The notes: generated from the sequence alone by a model not told the origin. A DNA stretch of 64,000 nt from Linderina pennispora (GCF_002104995.1 NW_024468254.1:620001-684000), one strand, 5' to 3'; numbered from the stretch's first letter, positions 1 through 10,679 are shown. A program made the numbers and translations.

Positions 1-156
1 TAGCAGACGCTGGTCGATTCTTTTGGTGCATAGGACAACAGAAAACATGCATGGCCTGTTTGAGCAGATGCATGTCACTTGTCATGTCTAAACCTGGCAT
101 CAGCAGTATTCCATGATGGATCGCTGGATGCATACAGATGCTATATCGCTCTTGAC

Positions 157-163
157 TATAAAA
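157..163 (+). promoter_or_regulatory. TATA box of the secreted repeat gene
   Basis: A TATAAAA element lies about 90 bp before the ATG at 253, in the expected place for a highly expressed fungal gene. It also argues against the upstream in-frame ATG at 79, which precedes the TATA box and would be outside the transcript. Confidence 0.6.
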
Positions 164-252
164 GCGGCAGCCAACACGCTGCTCCTTGCATCTACTCGGC
201 ATCAGCATACACCTGCTTCAACATCAATACTACAACTTATCTTCTGTCTACC

Positions 253-753
253 ATGGTCAACGCTTGCACCCCGATTCTTGCCCTCGTCTCCCTGGCTGCA
301 TTTGCACCGTCAGTCAATGCTGTGCCTACTCCTATGGCCGAGCTCGTTCGTCGCCAGTACGGTTGGGGCTGGGGCTGGGGCTTTCCATTTGTGAGTGCGT
401 TTAATAGCGAGTTTGACAGTGCCTCCAGCCGTGCCAACTTCAACGAGAACACGCTGTATACCAACAGCCTCAATGCAAACCAGGCAAACGATGCTGTTCA
501 TTCCAACACCAACACCTTCAACAGCTTCCGCAAGCGCCAGTGGGGATACGGTGGATATGGTGGATATGGTGGATATGGTGGATATGGCAGCTGGGGCTGG
601 GGATTCCCATTCCTGAGCTCGTTCAACAGCGAGTTCGATCGTGCTTCAAACCGCGCTAACTTCAGCGAGAATACCCTGTATACCAACAACGTCAACGCCA
701 ACCAGGCAAATGATGTTGTCCACTCCAGCACCAACAACTTTATCTCTGGCTAA
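253..753 (+). CDS. Small secreted two-repeat protein with dibasic (Kex2-type) cleavage sites
   Basis: The 166-residue product begins with a signal peptide (about 1-23, cleavage after VNA). A short propeptide ends in Arg-Arg at 33-34. The rest is two copies of a roughly 60-residue unit, at 35-93 and 96-166, separated by Lys-Arg at 94-95. Each unit starts with Gln plus Tyr/Trp, has a Trp/Gly-rich stretch ending in GWGFPF, then a conserved block containing NSEFD, RANF, ENTLYTN and NANQAND. The second unit carries an expanded GGY run. Cleavage by a Kex2-like Golgi protease would release two related peptides, both with N-terminal Gln. I start at 253 because the TATA box is at 157 and the signal peptide begins there. 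A polyadenylation-like AATAAA follows near 805. The biological role is unknown; a cell-wall, adhesive or signalling peptide are all possible. Confidence 0.8.
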   Translation: MVNACTPILALVSLAAFAPSVNAVPTPMAELVRRQYGWGWGWGFPFVSAFNSEFDSASSRANFNENTLYTNSLNANQANDAVHSNTNTFNSFRKRQWGYGGYGGYGGYGGYGSWGWGFPFLSSFNSEFDRASNRANFSENTLYTNNVNANQANDVVHSSTNNFISG

Positions 754-1365
754 CTCAGTTCTCACGATCCTCCCAACTTTCTGACATTGTGAGTCTACAC
801 TTAGAATAAATACTTCATCCTTAAGCTCAATCGTTCTACGTAAACTGTTTCTGATTAATGAAGTAGCCTGGCGATTATACTGATTTATGCCTGCCAACTA
901 GGAATCCTCAGCCAACCCATCATGAAATTCGTGATGCCTGCAAGCACACCATGTCTGGCAAATGATACATTAGCACTATACACCAGGCTATGTTTACGTT
1001 TCTTGATGATGCAGAGAGCGAATACCATCGACTCCTGTATATAAACAGCGATGTGGCTGGTGGTATCGGTGCCCATTGTCTCAATCCGCCGCTTTTCACC
1101 TACCATTCTACCAACACAATTCTGCTAGAAGAAACGGCCAGCAAAAAGGCAAGTTCTGCCGACAAAATCCTGCAATCGGCAAGTGGATGATATGATGGGT
1201 AATAGACAGCCACTGATGCCATCACCAACATTGCTAGATATAGAACTTCACATCATGACCGTTAAAGCCAGTCGTGGCCGCAAAAGTAGGTTCCTGCTCT
1301 CCTCCCAGAAAAAAACTTTGCTTCTACGTTGTTCATACAAACACATTATTCGCACTGTTTAACAA
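754..1365. other. Intergenic region
   Basis: It holds the 3' end of the secreted repeat gene (AATAAA near 805) and the upstream region of the next gene. Short frames on both strands show no recognisable domain. Confidence 0.5.
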
Positions 1366-3975
1366 ATGGGCTTCAAATATCCTCACTACCTAGAGAGCGA
1401 CGGCAAGTCAGCCAGACCGAGCAAGCGTAGGCGCACAATCGAGAGCTTTGCAACTGCTACAAACGAAGAGACACCAGATGCAGGCACTGACGGTAACTTG
1501 CTGGACAACCTTCCTCCTCCTATCGGGTACGAAGCATTTTTCCATGGTTGGGCCAAACAACTTCACATGAGGCCCGACCGTAAGCTGATAGAGGGTGGTG
1601 TTATTGTCGCAGTTGCTGTTGTTCGTAGGGCCATCAGTGACTACCAAGACCTCAAAACGGCTCGTACCACGGACTTGCCGGTATCTGTGGAAGATAACTC
1701 TAAAAGCATAGCACTCCTTGAGCGCGAGTATGAGCGTTTCGACAAGAGGCGTGAGATGGTCATGGCTCGCTTGAATGATAACCCCGACGCCGAGAACCTG
1801 TGGAAGGAGATTGACAAACTCGACCTCAAGTGCGAGTCTGTTCAGAACGCCATTAGGCATGAAATAGAGCTTTCAAATGCGCAGAAAACTGTTCAGGATG
1901 CGCAGAAAGCTGTTCAGGATGCGCAGAAAGCTGTTGATGAGTCTATCGAACGAGTCAATACGCTGTTGGCAATCAGCGGCGGAGAACCAGCCAGCATCAC
2001 GGCAGCCAGTAAGTGCACTTCTGTAAAGAAACCTGATAGCTCAACAAACTGTTTCGCTAACATGCATTTATTCCTTCAAGTAGACAACCTTGTGCTGGGG
2101 CCGATCGAGCCTCTCATCGCACCCCAGAATACTCGCCCTGCACTCCGTATTGTCAACTCGTGCCTTGCGCTTCCCCCAATCAAGCACGACTCTGAGAGAC
2201 GACAGAACGCGATCCGCCTCAACAACCATCTCCTCGAGACCCGTCCGCACCTGCACACACGTCGTTTTGCACTGCCGCATGCCCCGATTAACCAGGGATT
2301 CCACCCGCGCATCCTGCTGAACGAGCACTGTATTGGCAAGTTCTTTGAAAACGAGATTTTCAGCCGCGTGCTCGATCTCTTCCCGGAGGTTGTCCATGGC
2401 GCCTCGATTGAGTTTGTACCCGGTAATCCAGCCTGCCATGCTGACTACTTTGCATACCTCAAAGCCAACGTCAAGGGTAGAATGCTACACACCTATATTG
2501 CACTTGAGTTCAAGATGCCGTACCGCACTCGGCCACAGACGACTGGCATACGGTCAGAGATGGGCGATTCGAGGGTCCGCGTGGATGAGGAGTCAGGAAA
2601 GGCACTTGAAGACGCTGGATTCGCTAGCATTGGGCATGGCGCGAAGCTGATCCACCAGACATATTGCTATGCGCGGGATGGCAGGCTGACGTGTCCGCAG
2701 GTTCCTGACCCACGGCTGATCAATCGAAAGTTTGGGTACTGCTCGACGTTCAACGAGTCGTGGGTCTGCGAGTACGTCGATAGTGACATGGAGTCTCAGG
2801 GCTCGCTCACCGAGACTCAGCACACTGCTGTGTCGACTGGATCCAGTGGCAATATTGTCGATAATCAGACTACTGGCAGTCCAGCCCAGGCCACACCTGC
2901 GTGCTACATCAATGTGTCGTCATGCTTCCATGCCAACAACAACTCACCTCACATCGCTGTGGTGATTGTCGGTATGCTCAGTGACGCTGTCAGAGACATG
3001 CAAGACAACCCCGACCAGTACATGGAGATGGACCAGGCTGTCGACAAGACCAACCCATTGATGTCGCCTCCCAGTCATGTATCCAGGACTCCATATAAGA
3101 GTGGCACCATGGTGTACAGCATTCCAGGCAAGGTGCATAGAAAGTCGCTGGGCCGACGCAGTATACCTGGTAATGGATCTACCACCAAGGGACAGGATAT
3201 GGCTGTCCTGGCTGTGCAGTGCAAGCAGCAGTCGACGTTCGCCTTCCAGCCTCTCTTCCTGCACACGGATGTATGGTGTGGGAATGCGGTTGTGAATCAG
3301 CATGCGCCGGAGCAGACTGACATGGCGACTGACTCAACGCTGCAAGCGAGGCAATCCACAGACGATGGCTATGTGACCCAGGGCATCTGGGCATGCGTCG
3401 TGGAGAACTGGCGCCCGCTGACAGGGCATTTCACACTGGGACGGCAGCTCGGATACGGCCGCAGCGGGTATGTGCACGAAGCCTGGCACAACAATAGGCA
3501 TGTCGCGCTAAAGTTGTGCCCTCTGCAGACGGAGGACAGGATTCTGGAAGAGATCGTCCAGGAGACTAGGGTGTATGACTATCTGAGGGACCTGCAAGGC
3601 ACCGAGCTGCCAACCCTGTACAACTACGGTGTATTGGAGATCAATGGCGTGCTGTACTTGGCACTGGAACTCGAGTTCCTGCAGGATGCGCTACAAGCCA
3701 ACACCATGACGGTATATCGCGAGCATTTGGTTGCAGCACTGCCCTTGTCTGTCAAGAGTGATATCCTGAACAGCCTGGCTAAGCTTCATGAGCGCGGCGT
3801 GGTGCACAACGACCCGCGGGTATATAATGTACTGCTGGTGCAGGACCCAGCGCGACCAGACAGGTACAAGCCCAAGCTGCTGGATCTGGCGATGAGTTAC
3901 ATAGATGCGACAGATGAGGCGATCCAAGAGGACAAAAGGCTCTGGACAGCTGTGCTCAATGGTGAAGCCATCTGA
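1366..3975 (+). CDS. PD-(D/E)XK nuclease-like and protein-kinase-like fusion, Crinkler-type effector module
   Basis: A basic KRRR stretch near residue 20 could be a nuclear localisation signal. A coiled coil with three 7-residue AQKAVQD-type repeats follows (about 160-205). Next comes a restriction-endonuclease-like region: a helix with Glu (near 2320-2390), an Asp in HADYF (codon 2443-2445), Glu-Phe-Lys in ALEFK (near 2503-2511), then a Gln-x-Tyr-x-Tyr helix (near 2656). The C-terminus is a compact kinase fold: glycine loop GYGRSGYV (3451-3474), VALK lysine (near 3501), catalytic loop HNDPRVYN (near 3804) and DLA replacing DFG. It ends about 30 residues later, as short-C-lobe kinases of this class do. 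Nuclease-kinase fusions are known among Crinkler/RHS-type eukaryotic effectors; no Crinkler LFLAK header is seen. A likely intron at 2009-2080 (GTAAGT...CTAAC...TTCAAG, 72 nt) is in frame and stop-free, so the spliced protein would be 845 residues. Substrate and target are unknown. Confidence 0.7.
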   Translation: MGFKYPHYLESDGKSARPSKRRRTIESFATATNEETPDAGTDGNLLDNLPPPIGYEAFFHGWAKQLHMRPDRKLIEGGVIVAVAVVRRAISDYQDLKTARTTDLPVSVEDNSKSIALLEREYERFDKRREMVMARLNDNPDAENLWKEIDKLDLKCESVQNAIRHEIELSNAQKTVQDAQKAVQDAQKAVDESIERVNTLLAISGGEPASITAASKCTSVKKPDSSTNCFANMHLFLQVDNLVLGPIEPLIAPQNTRPALRIVNSCLALPPIKHDSERRQNAIRLNNHLLETRPHLHTRRFALPHAPINQGFHPRILLNEHCIGKFFENEIFSRVLDLFPEVVHGASIEFVPGNPACHADYFAYLKANVKGRMLHTYIALEFKMPYRTRPQTTGIRSEMGDSRVRVDEESGKALEDAGFASIGHGAKLIHQTYCYARDGRLTCPQVPDPRLINRKFGYCSTFNESWVCEYVDSDMESQGSLTETQHTAVSTGSSGNIVDNQTTGSPAQATPACYINVSSCFHANNNSPHIAVVIVGMLSDAVRDMQDNPDQYMEMDQAVDKTNPLMSPPSHVSRTPYKSGTMVYSIPGKVHRKSLGRRSIPGNGSTTKGQDMAVLAVQCKQQSTFAFQPLFLHTDVWCGNAVVNQHAPEQTDMATDSTLQARQSTDDGYVTQGIWACVVENWRPLTGHFTLGRQLGYGRSGYVHEAWHNNRHVALKLCPLQTEDRILEEIVQETRVYDYLRDLQGTELPTLYNYGVLEINGVLYLALELEFLQDALQANTMTVYREHLVAALPLSVKSDILNSLAKLHERGVVHNDPRVYNVLLVQDPARPDRYKPKLLDLAMSYIDATDEAIQEDKRLWTAVLNGEAI
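2009..2080 (+). other. Predicted 72-nt in-frame intron
   Basis: GTAAGT donor at 2009, CTAAC branch sequence at 2056-2060 and a pyrimidine-rich TTCCTTCAAG acceptor ending at 2080. Its length is divisible by three and it has no stop, so the ORF reads through. Removing it joins the end of the coiled coil directly to the nuclease-like region. Confidence 0.65.
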
Positions 3976-5773
3976 AAACAATCTGTCGAACGAGGCATCG
4001 CCACCGCTGTAAATGGTAAAATCTTAAGCCGCTGAGCGGTTTGTACAAAGACACATAGATCAACGACACCAACAGAAAATCACAGGCATGGATGGGTCGT
4101 TATGAGATATCCACACGCATCGCCGACATTGCATTTTTCTGTGGAAACCAATTTGTTGCGCACCCGATGTGGCCGTCCCTGACTTCAGCATGGCAGCTGA
4201 CGCTATGGATGGCAAATCAGCCGCCAACGAACGCCCCACAGCAGGCTCATCAGTAAAAATGCAGCTTTCCAAAACTCTACATTTCACATACACCCCCGAC
4301 AAACGCAGCAAGGATATTGGTTTTCAAGATGCTGTGGTATTTATGAACAATGATATGAATGGACATGCTAGTTATCACCAGGCATACCAAGCGTCTGCTT
4401 CCAACTGTGCGTATCCTTGTCGTGGTTCTTTTTTGGATTCGTGTTCATATAGCTGAAGACAAAAACCAGCAGGAATTTTATTTGTTTCATTGGAGCTGTG
4501 GCTCAGGGGCTTCTTGATCCGCTCGATGGCTATGCAAGCAGCAGGTAGGATCGGGGTTGTGTTGTGATGAGGAGAGAAAGGAGGTGTCAGTGGTTCCCCA
4601 ATATTACGCGCAGCACGCTTGTTCATACCCGAGCCCCCCGGTTTCCAGATTCTTGCACAATTTGCCTTGCGTGGGGCAGTAGCTGCTACTTGCCGGAGTT
4701 TCCTGATATCTTGCATGCTGGTGTCGAGCTACATGTAAGCAAATGAGATGTGGCTAGATATGCTACTGCTGAGTATGCTTAAAGACTCTGGATGATAGAG
4801 CTGTAGACCCAGTTGCGCCAAAACTGCAAAGCTCTTACTAACGGATGATGGTGAACATGCTAGGTGAAAATTGATATGTGGAAAGCATTGCAAAATAGAA
4901 AAGAGCAAAAAGAAGAGAAAATATGTTTTTCTTGCACCATTTCCAGACGACCAAAGGACCATGTTTTTAAGCCAGACGCGACTGCACAATTCGAAGACGG
5001 CGAGTGATGGCAAAAACGGACCAAGGCTCACGGCTCAGCTCATGAACAGTATACTGCGCTCATCGAGCAAAGCAACATCAGCTGTTTCATTGCTGCCAAA
5101 GGCACTGGGTGGTGCATGCTCTAGAACAGTAACTGTGCAGTGTACACAAGAGCTGCTGAAAATTGGAGTACCTAGTGTATTAGTGAGTGGTGCTGTTTGT
5201 TGTATGGTCTGGTACGCGCGTTCAATTACTGAACATGTCACAAACGTGAACCGAATAAAAGAAAGACAAGTTGGATCAGCACGTAACATAGCGTATAACA
5301 AGTAAATGCCGATTGGCTTTGATCAGACAAGAAATATTGTCACAGACATGTTGAAGGGTTATCACATAGCATGGCTTGAAGGTTTTATGATTTGCTGGGC
5401 TACGTAAGATGGTAGGTACCTTAGTCTGGTCTAGCTACTGACACTGGCACTCTCCTTGAGATATGAAGCTGGGGCAGCACAGGAGTGGCAAAAGACAGGA
5501 TACAACATAGCCAACGATCCTGTATGGCCGGTCTAGGATTCTGCAAAAGGCGATTGCTGGCACCAAGCGAGCAGGAATCGTCTCGGTTGGCTGGAGGTAT
5601 CACAAATATTCACATGACTTTTGATCATTACCAACACGCTTTGGTAGGTGACGTTTCACATGGCCCGACAAACGGCAGCTATCTCTGCTCTACTATTTGT
5701 TTTTAGTATTTTTTTTGCTCGCTTGCACTTTAGTTCAAAACATTCACATTCATAGAGGCTTGAATTTCATAAA
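3976..5773. other. Gene-poor stretch, 1.8 kb
   Basis: Several overlapping frames of 60-144 codons exist on both strands (for example 4169-4456 and 4871-5305 on +, 5035-5301 on -). None has a recognisable domain or clear splice signals joining it to another. The last 100 bp, T-rich, is the presumed seipin promoter. Confidence 0.45.
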
Positions 5774-6796
5774 ATGACGGACACAGAGGCAGAAGAGCAG
5801 CACACACGGGTCTTCGGATATGATATTCCGCGGTGGGTCTCTGCAGACACGGGGATCTCGCTGGCAGTCAAAGGCGTGCTGGCAGTCAGCGCCTTGCTCG
5901 CAGTACTGGTGTCATCGATCGTGCTCTACAGCATATTCTACCGACTGTACGTGCCGCAGCTGCTGCACGAGTCGGCAGTGCACATGCAGTACCACAAGCA
6001 CAATACGTCGGCGGTAGTGGATCTGGTGCCCGCGGCCAACTACAAGCTTTTGTCGACGTCGCAGGCATACTCGGTCGCATTGCACCTCGACGTGCCGACC
6101 TCGGAGGCGAACGAGCAACTGGGCAACTTCATGGTCACCGTGGAGCTGTGCGACCGCAGCGGCACACCGGTGCACACGGCCAGCCGACCGGCAATCCTGC
6201 CGTACCGGTCGTCGCTGGTCAAGGTCATGCAGACGGCGGTGCGCGCAGTGCCGCTAGCGCTGGGCTGGATGCATGAGAAGACGGTGCTGGATGTGCGGCT
6301 AATGGAAGGCATGTATGATCGGCGGTTTGCTCCCATCACTGTGGCCAGGGTGGCGCTGAGTCGGCCGGTGCAGGTATATAAGGCACGGATTGTCATTATG
6401 GCAGAGTTCTCGGGCCTAAGATACTGGATGTTCTACTGGCGCACGCCCACAGCAGTTTTGTTTGTGGCTCTGGCGGTTGTGTGGCAGTTGGCGTTCACAG
6501 CAGTTGCCTGGTCGGTGCTGGAGGCTTACACAAGGTCGCGCCAGGGACAGCGAGAGGAGGTGGGGGGTATGCGGTCGTTGACGCCATCACCCGCAGCGCA
6601 GAGGATCGCAGAGACCAAGGCAGAGGCGAGCAGGAAGGGCGAAGGCGTGGAAATCCCAGAGTTGAATGTTGAGCTGGTCCAAGACGATGGGCCCAGCAGT
6701 GCTGTGGTTGAGGAGCAGATGGTCCCGGAGGCAGATGCAGGGGCAGGCACTAGCAAATCCGGGTCTCTTCGACGCAGACAAGCAGTGCCAAGCTAA
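5774..6796 (+). CDS. SEI1: Seipin-family ER membrane protein
   Basis: Seipin forms ring-shaped oligomers at ER-lipid droplet contacts and organises droplet biogenesis. The 340-residue product has the family topology: a short cytosolic N-terminus, a transmembrane segment at about 28-58, a lumenal beta-sandwich domain of roughly 160 residues, a second transmembrane segment at about 222-246, and a polar, probably disordered cytosolic tail. Conserved seipin patterns include the LYVPQLLHESAV segment just after TM1, VELCDRSG in the lumenal domain, the SRPAILPYRS strand, and the FSGLRYWMFYWR segment entering TM2. It is intronless and the ATG follows an A-rich leader. The next gene, AMS1, is convergent, with 49 bp between stop codons. 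Confidence 0.85.
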   Translation: MTDTEAEEQHTRVFGYDIPRWVSADTGISLAVKGVLAVSALLAVLVSSIVLYSIFYRLYVPQLLHESAVHMQYHKHNTSAVVDLVPAANYKLLSTSQAYSVALHLDVPTSEANEQLGNFMVTVELCDRSGTPVHTASRPAILPYRSSLVKVMQTAVRAVPLALGWMHEKTVLDVRLMEGMYDRRFAPITVARVALSRPVQVYKARIVIMAEFSGLRYWMFYWRTPTAVLFVALAVVWQLAFTAVAWSVLEAYTRSRQGQREEVGGMRSLTPSPAAQRIAETKAEASRKGEGVEIPELNVELVQDDGPSSAVVEEQMVPEADAGAGTSKSGSLRRRQAVPS

Positions 6797-6845
6797 TTGA
6801 TATTATGTGAAGAAAAAACCTGTTCCAGTAAGAAAACATAAGATG

Positions 6846-9800
6846 TTAGAGGGAGAGCTTGAGAGTGACAACCTGGAAAGGCGTAAAGTTGATAGTCATG
6901 GATTTCTGAGAGCCGGTGCTCAGGACATCAAGGCTCGCAGCATTCTCCTCGAGGATATTGGTGAGGTGGGCGCTCTTGACATTGAGGGCAGTGGTGAGGG
7001 TGGCCTTTGCATGGCCGCCATACGCTTCGTAGAGACGCACAACGACCGAAGCCGCGTCGTCCTCAGCAGCCTTGACGGTGTCCAGGACGACATTGGGGGC
7101 GCCAGCAACGCCAAAGTACGGGGTGCTGGCTACGCTGGCGGCAGCGACATCGACGGGCAGCTGGACCAGTGGCACATTGAACTGGTAGGCCTCCTGGACA
7201 ACAGCTGACTCGTTGAAGGAGCCCTGGTGCGGGAAGACGGCGTAGCGGAAGGTGTGGTGGCCCATATCGCAGTGGGCGTCGGGAGCCTTGGGGCTGCGCA
7301 GCAGCGTCAGCGTCATGGTGTTCTCGAGCGTTGCGTGGCCGTACTTGCAGTCATTAAGCAGCGCCACACCGTAGCCGAACTCTGAAAGATCGGCGAACTT
7401 GTGGGCGCAGACCTCAAACTTGGCCATGTCCCACGACGTGTTGCGGTGGGTGGGGCGCTGCACAACGCCGTACTGGGTCTCATACGTGGCCATGTCGTTG
7501 TGGATGTCCCAGGTGAACGACACCTTGAGGCATTTGCGGCTCTCGTGCCACTCAGCGTCGGTAGAAAAGTCCAGGCGCGGCGACGTTGCGCTCAGCGACA
7601 CCCACTGGCGGATGGAGCTGCCGTCGCTGATGGGCACTTCAATCGAGACCGTCGCCATCAGCGGGCCCTCGTCGACGATAGCCAGCTTTGCACCCGGTAG
7701 CTCGACATACTTTTCAAGGTTGTAGATTTCGATATCCCAGGCATCCCAGAACAGGGGAACGTCGTCATACAGCTCAAACACATTGCCCTTGGCGCCAGCT
7801 GGGATCAGCTCGCGCTCAGCGTGGCGGTCGCGCAGGCTCACTAGCTGGCCCTGCGGCGAGATAGTCGCAGTCACATACAGGTTCTCCAGCACTGCATTTC
7901 CGGCCTTGTCGATGAACGCTGTCACCGGCACCACCTCGGCCTGCGCGGCTAAATCGACGACGCTGGCGCCGACGCCGGCAATGTTGGCTGCCACCACCAG
8001 AGCGCCGCCCCGGCTGCTGGCCTGCTGCACGCCAGCAGTGCCTGCGCTGAGCTGCGGCACGGCCACGATCTCAGTGCGTGGCCACGCAGTGGTGTTGACA
8101 AACACGACGCCCGAGGGCTCGCTGGCTGGCGAGGCAAAGAGCGCTGTCAGCGCGCGCTCCTTCAGACTCTTGGCTGAGGCAATGACGTCGTTGTAGATCT
8201 TGTCGCTGTCCTCATACACCATCTCGATGCTGGAGCCGGGGATGACGTCGTGGAATTGGTTCAGACACACCAGCTGCCACAGACGCGTCAGCTCGCTGGC
8301 CGGGTACGCAAAGGCGCTGGCAGGGCTGCGGGCGGCCATGGCGCTGAGGAGTTCGACGTCGCGCAGCAGGAACTCGGCCTGGCGGTTGAATTTCTTGGTG
8401 GCCGCCTGCGACGTATAAGTGCCGCGGTGCAGCTCAAAGTACAGCTCGCCCTTCCATGACACCAGCTGCTTGGCGCTCTTCTCGACATGGTCATAGAACT
8501 CGTTAGGGTGACAGTGCTTGACACGTGGCAGCCCGTCGACGTCACCCATGCGACGCAGGCGCTCCAGCATGGCCTCCAGCGGACCACCGCCGCCGTCGCC
8601 ATTGCCGTACAGATACAGGCTCTCGTTGGAGTACGCCAGGTCGCGGTGCCGCTTGACGCTGTCGATCAGCTCGCTGGCCGTGGCCTGTGCCGTGTATGTC
8701 TCAGCCGGCGCCATGTGTGTCAGGACATGGCTACCATCCAGCCCCACCCACCGGAATGTCGTGTGCGGGAACTTGTTGATGTTGTTCCACGACAGCTTCT
8801 GCGTGAAGAAGTACTTGGCCCCAGACTGCCGCACAATCTGTGGCAGCTGCGACGAGTACCCAAAGGTGTCGGGCAGCCAGAACACCTGGCACGTCTCGCC
8901 AAAGTGCTCGCGGAAGAAGCGCTGCCCCAGGAGGAACTGCCGTGCCAGCGACTCGCCCGACGGCAGGTTGCAGTCCATCTCGACCCAAGTCGCTCCGATC
9001 GGAATGAACTGCCCCGACTTGACCTTGGCCTGCACGCGCTTGAACAGCCCCGGGTACAGCTCCTTGAGCCAAGCAAACTGCTGTGCCTGGCTGGCAGCAA
9101 ATTTGTACTCGGGGAACCGCTCCATGTAGTCCAGCTGCGTCGCCCAGCTACGGGCAATCTTTCGCTTCGTCTCGTCGTACGGCCACAGCCACGCCGTGTC
9201 GATATGGCAGTTGCCGATGGCATACACCTGGTGGTTGCCCTGCCCGCCCGTAGCCGCCAGGAACTCGCTGGCTATCCCGCGCGCCGCCCCCAGCGTTGCT
9301 GCGTCTCTAGCCTCAAACGCATTGACAATGGCATTGGCTGCTGCCAGCGCCGCCCATGCGCGCGGCGAGTCCTGCGGCAGCTTGTCGGCCATCTGCGCAA
9401 TCACCGTCAGGTCGTGGTACAACCCCCACGCCTCGGCCCGCGGCACCACGAGCTCCACCGTCGCCAGCGCAAACCGCCGGTCTACATGCGGCGGTCCAAT
9501 CGTGTAGTCACCGTTGCCAAACAGGCCATTGCAGGCCACTTCCACAAACAGCGTCTGCGTTGCCCCACCCGTGGCCCGGTCTGCCACCACGTAGTCCACA
9601 TGGTGGTTGCCACCCCCGCCGCCCGTCAGGCCCTGCAGCGGCTGCCCGTCTGCCGTCCACACCATTCCCTCGCTGCTCGAGTCAAACAGCAGCCGCACGT
9701 GCTTGCCCGCAAACGACTCGGGAATCTGCAGCGAAACCTTGAACCAGTGCGTCGACTACAATACGACTATCGTTGATTAGCGTGCTGGCCACGTGGGCCA

Positions 9801-10087
9801 TGTGCGACGATGACGTTGCGCATTCGTCTACTTACCCATGATGGCCCAAACGACTCGCCCACGCTGGTCTCCTTGAACTCGTGCTTGACCGCCTCCGCAA
9901 ACGTCGGCCGCTCGAGCCCCGACGCCGACCACACCTCCAGCCTGACGTGCGGTGCCCCACTGGCGCGCTGCTCGTACAAACTGGCCTGGATGTTCACATC
10001 CTTCCACTGGTTGTCCGCCAGAAAGTTGCTGATGCGCGACTTTGTCACGCTAGCGTGCTTCTGCAAATACGACATATGCTTGTCCAT
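6846..10087 (-). CDS. AMS1: Vacuolar alpha-mannosidase, glycoside hydrolase family 38
   Basis: The spliced protein has 1053 residues, close to yeast Ams1 (1083). It trims alpha-linked mannose from free oligosaccharides in vacuole or cytosol. Exon 1 is 10087-9836 (84 codons). An 80-nt intron (9835-9756, GTAAGT donor, TTGTAG acceptor, phase 0) leads to exon 2, 9755-6846. GH38 features: the zinc-binding HID in NCHIDTAWLWPYDETKRK (residues 268-270), the nucleophile Asp345 in WVEMDCNLPSGES, and the WLPDTFGYS segment, then the helical bundle and the C-terminal beta domains. The N-terminal ATG at 10087 lies in a region resembling the Ams1 N-terminus. No signal peptide is evident, as expected for cytosol-to-vacuole delivery. 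A CACGTG box sits upstream near 10281. Confidence 0.93.
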
Positions 10088-10418
10088 GGTCTTGAAATAA
10101 TAATAATGCGAATAGGTCTGTGTCTGGTAGTGCTAGAGTATAGAAGAGGAGGAGAGAGGGGAAGAAGGAACATCGTGAGCACGCGGCTCCATCATTCCTG
10201 GCCCTCGTCCCGCCCTATGCAAGCCAGATGCGAGTGCTCGCATAGCCACAGCTCTGCCTCATACTTTGTGATGCCTAACCACACGTGACAGCAGCGCCGC
10301 ACTGCTTCAATTCTGCCACGTTTTCCGCTGAACCGCAGTAGCAAACGTCCCAAGCAGGGCCCGCCAGATGGCAGATTCATGTTATTCATTCAAAAGAACA
10401 CGGGATACCCAGCCTAAT

Positions 10419-10679
10419 CTACTCGCTCTTGGCCTCCTTGGCCGCCTCCTTGTGGTGGTTATCGATCTTGCTCTGCAGCTCCTCCACCTCCTGCTTAGCC
10501 TTGTCCAGCTGCGCCTTCAGCGCCTTCAGCTTCTCCGCCTCGCGCTTGCGCATGTACTGGTTCTCCGACGCCGCCTCGCGCTCCTGGAACCGGTCAGTCG
10601 TGTAGCGCGCTGTCGGAATCATTGCAGTCTTGAGGGAGTTGGTCAAACGGCTCTGGCGCTGGATAGTAGTACGAAGCAT
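10419..10679 (-). CDS. INH1: Mitochondrial F1F0-ATPase inhibitor (IF1/INH1 family)
   Basis: This 86-residue protein binds the F1 catalytic interface and stops ATP hydrolysis when the proton gradient collapses. The N-terminus is basic and hydroxylated (MLRTTIQRQSRLTNSLKTAM), typical of a matrix-targeting presequence. The inhibitory segment (about 28-50) has the family pattern of charged residues with FQEREAASENQYMRKREAEKL, followed by an alpha-helical dimerising coiled coil and an acidic/basic end. The ATG directly follows a good 3' splice site (TTCTTCTGTAG|G at 10681). With a GTAAGT donor at 11018 this suggests a 338-nt intron in the 5' untranslated region. Confidence 0.9.
   Translation of the reverse strand: MLRTTIQRQSRLTNSLKTAMIPTARYTTDRFQEREAASENQYMRKREAEKLKALKAQLDKAKQEVEELQSKIDNHHKEAAKEAKSE

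Noticed and set aside
79-252. Upstream extension of the secreted repeat gene
   Set aside because: It begins before the TATA box and would bury the signal peptide.
4871-5305. 144-codon plus-strand frame
   Set aside because: Overlapped by an equal minus-strand frame; no domain, no neighbouring splice signals.
8487-9776. 429-codon plus-strand frame
   Set aside because: Antisense to AMS1; Arg/Leu/Pro/His-rich composition typical of the mirror of a GC-rich coding exon, with no domain.
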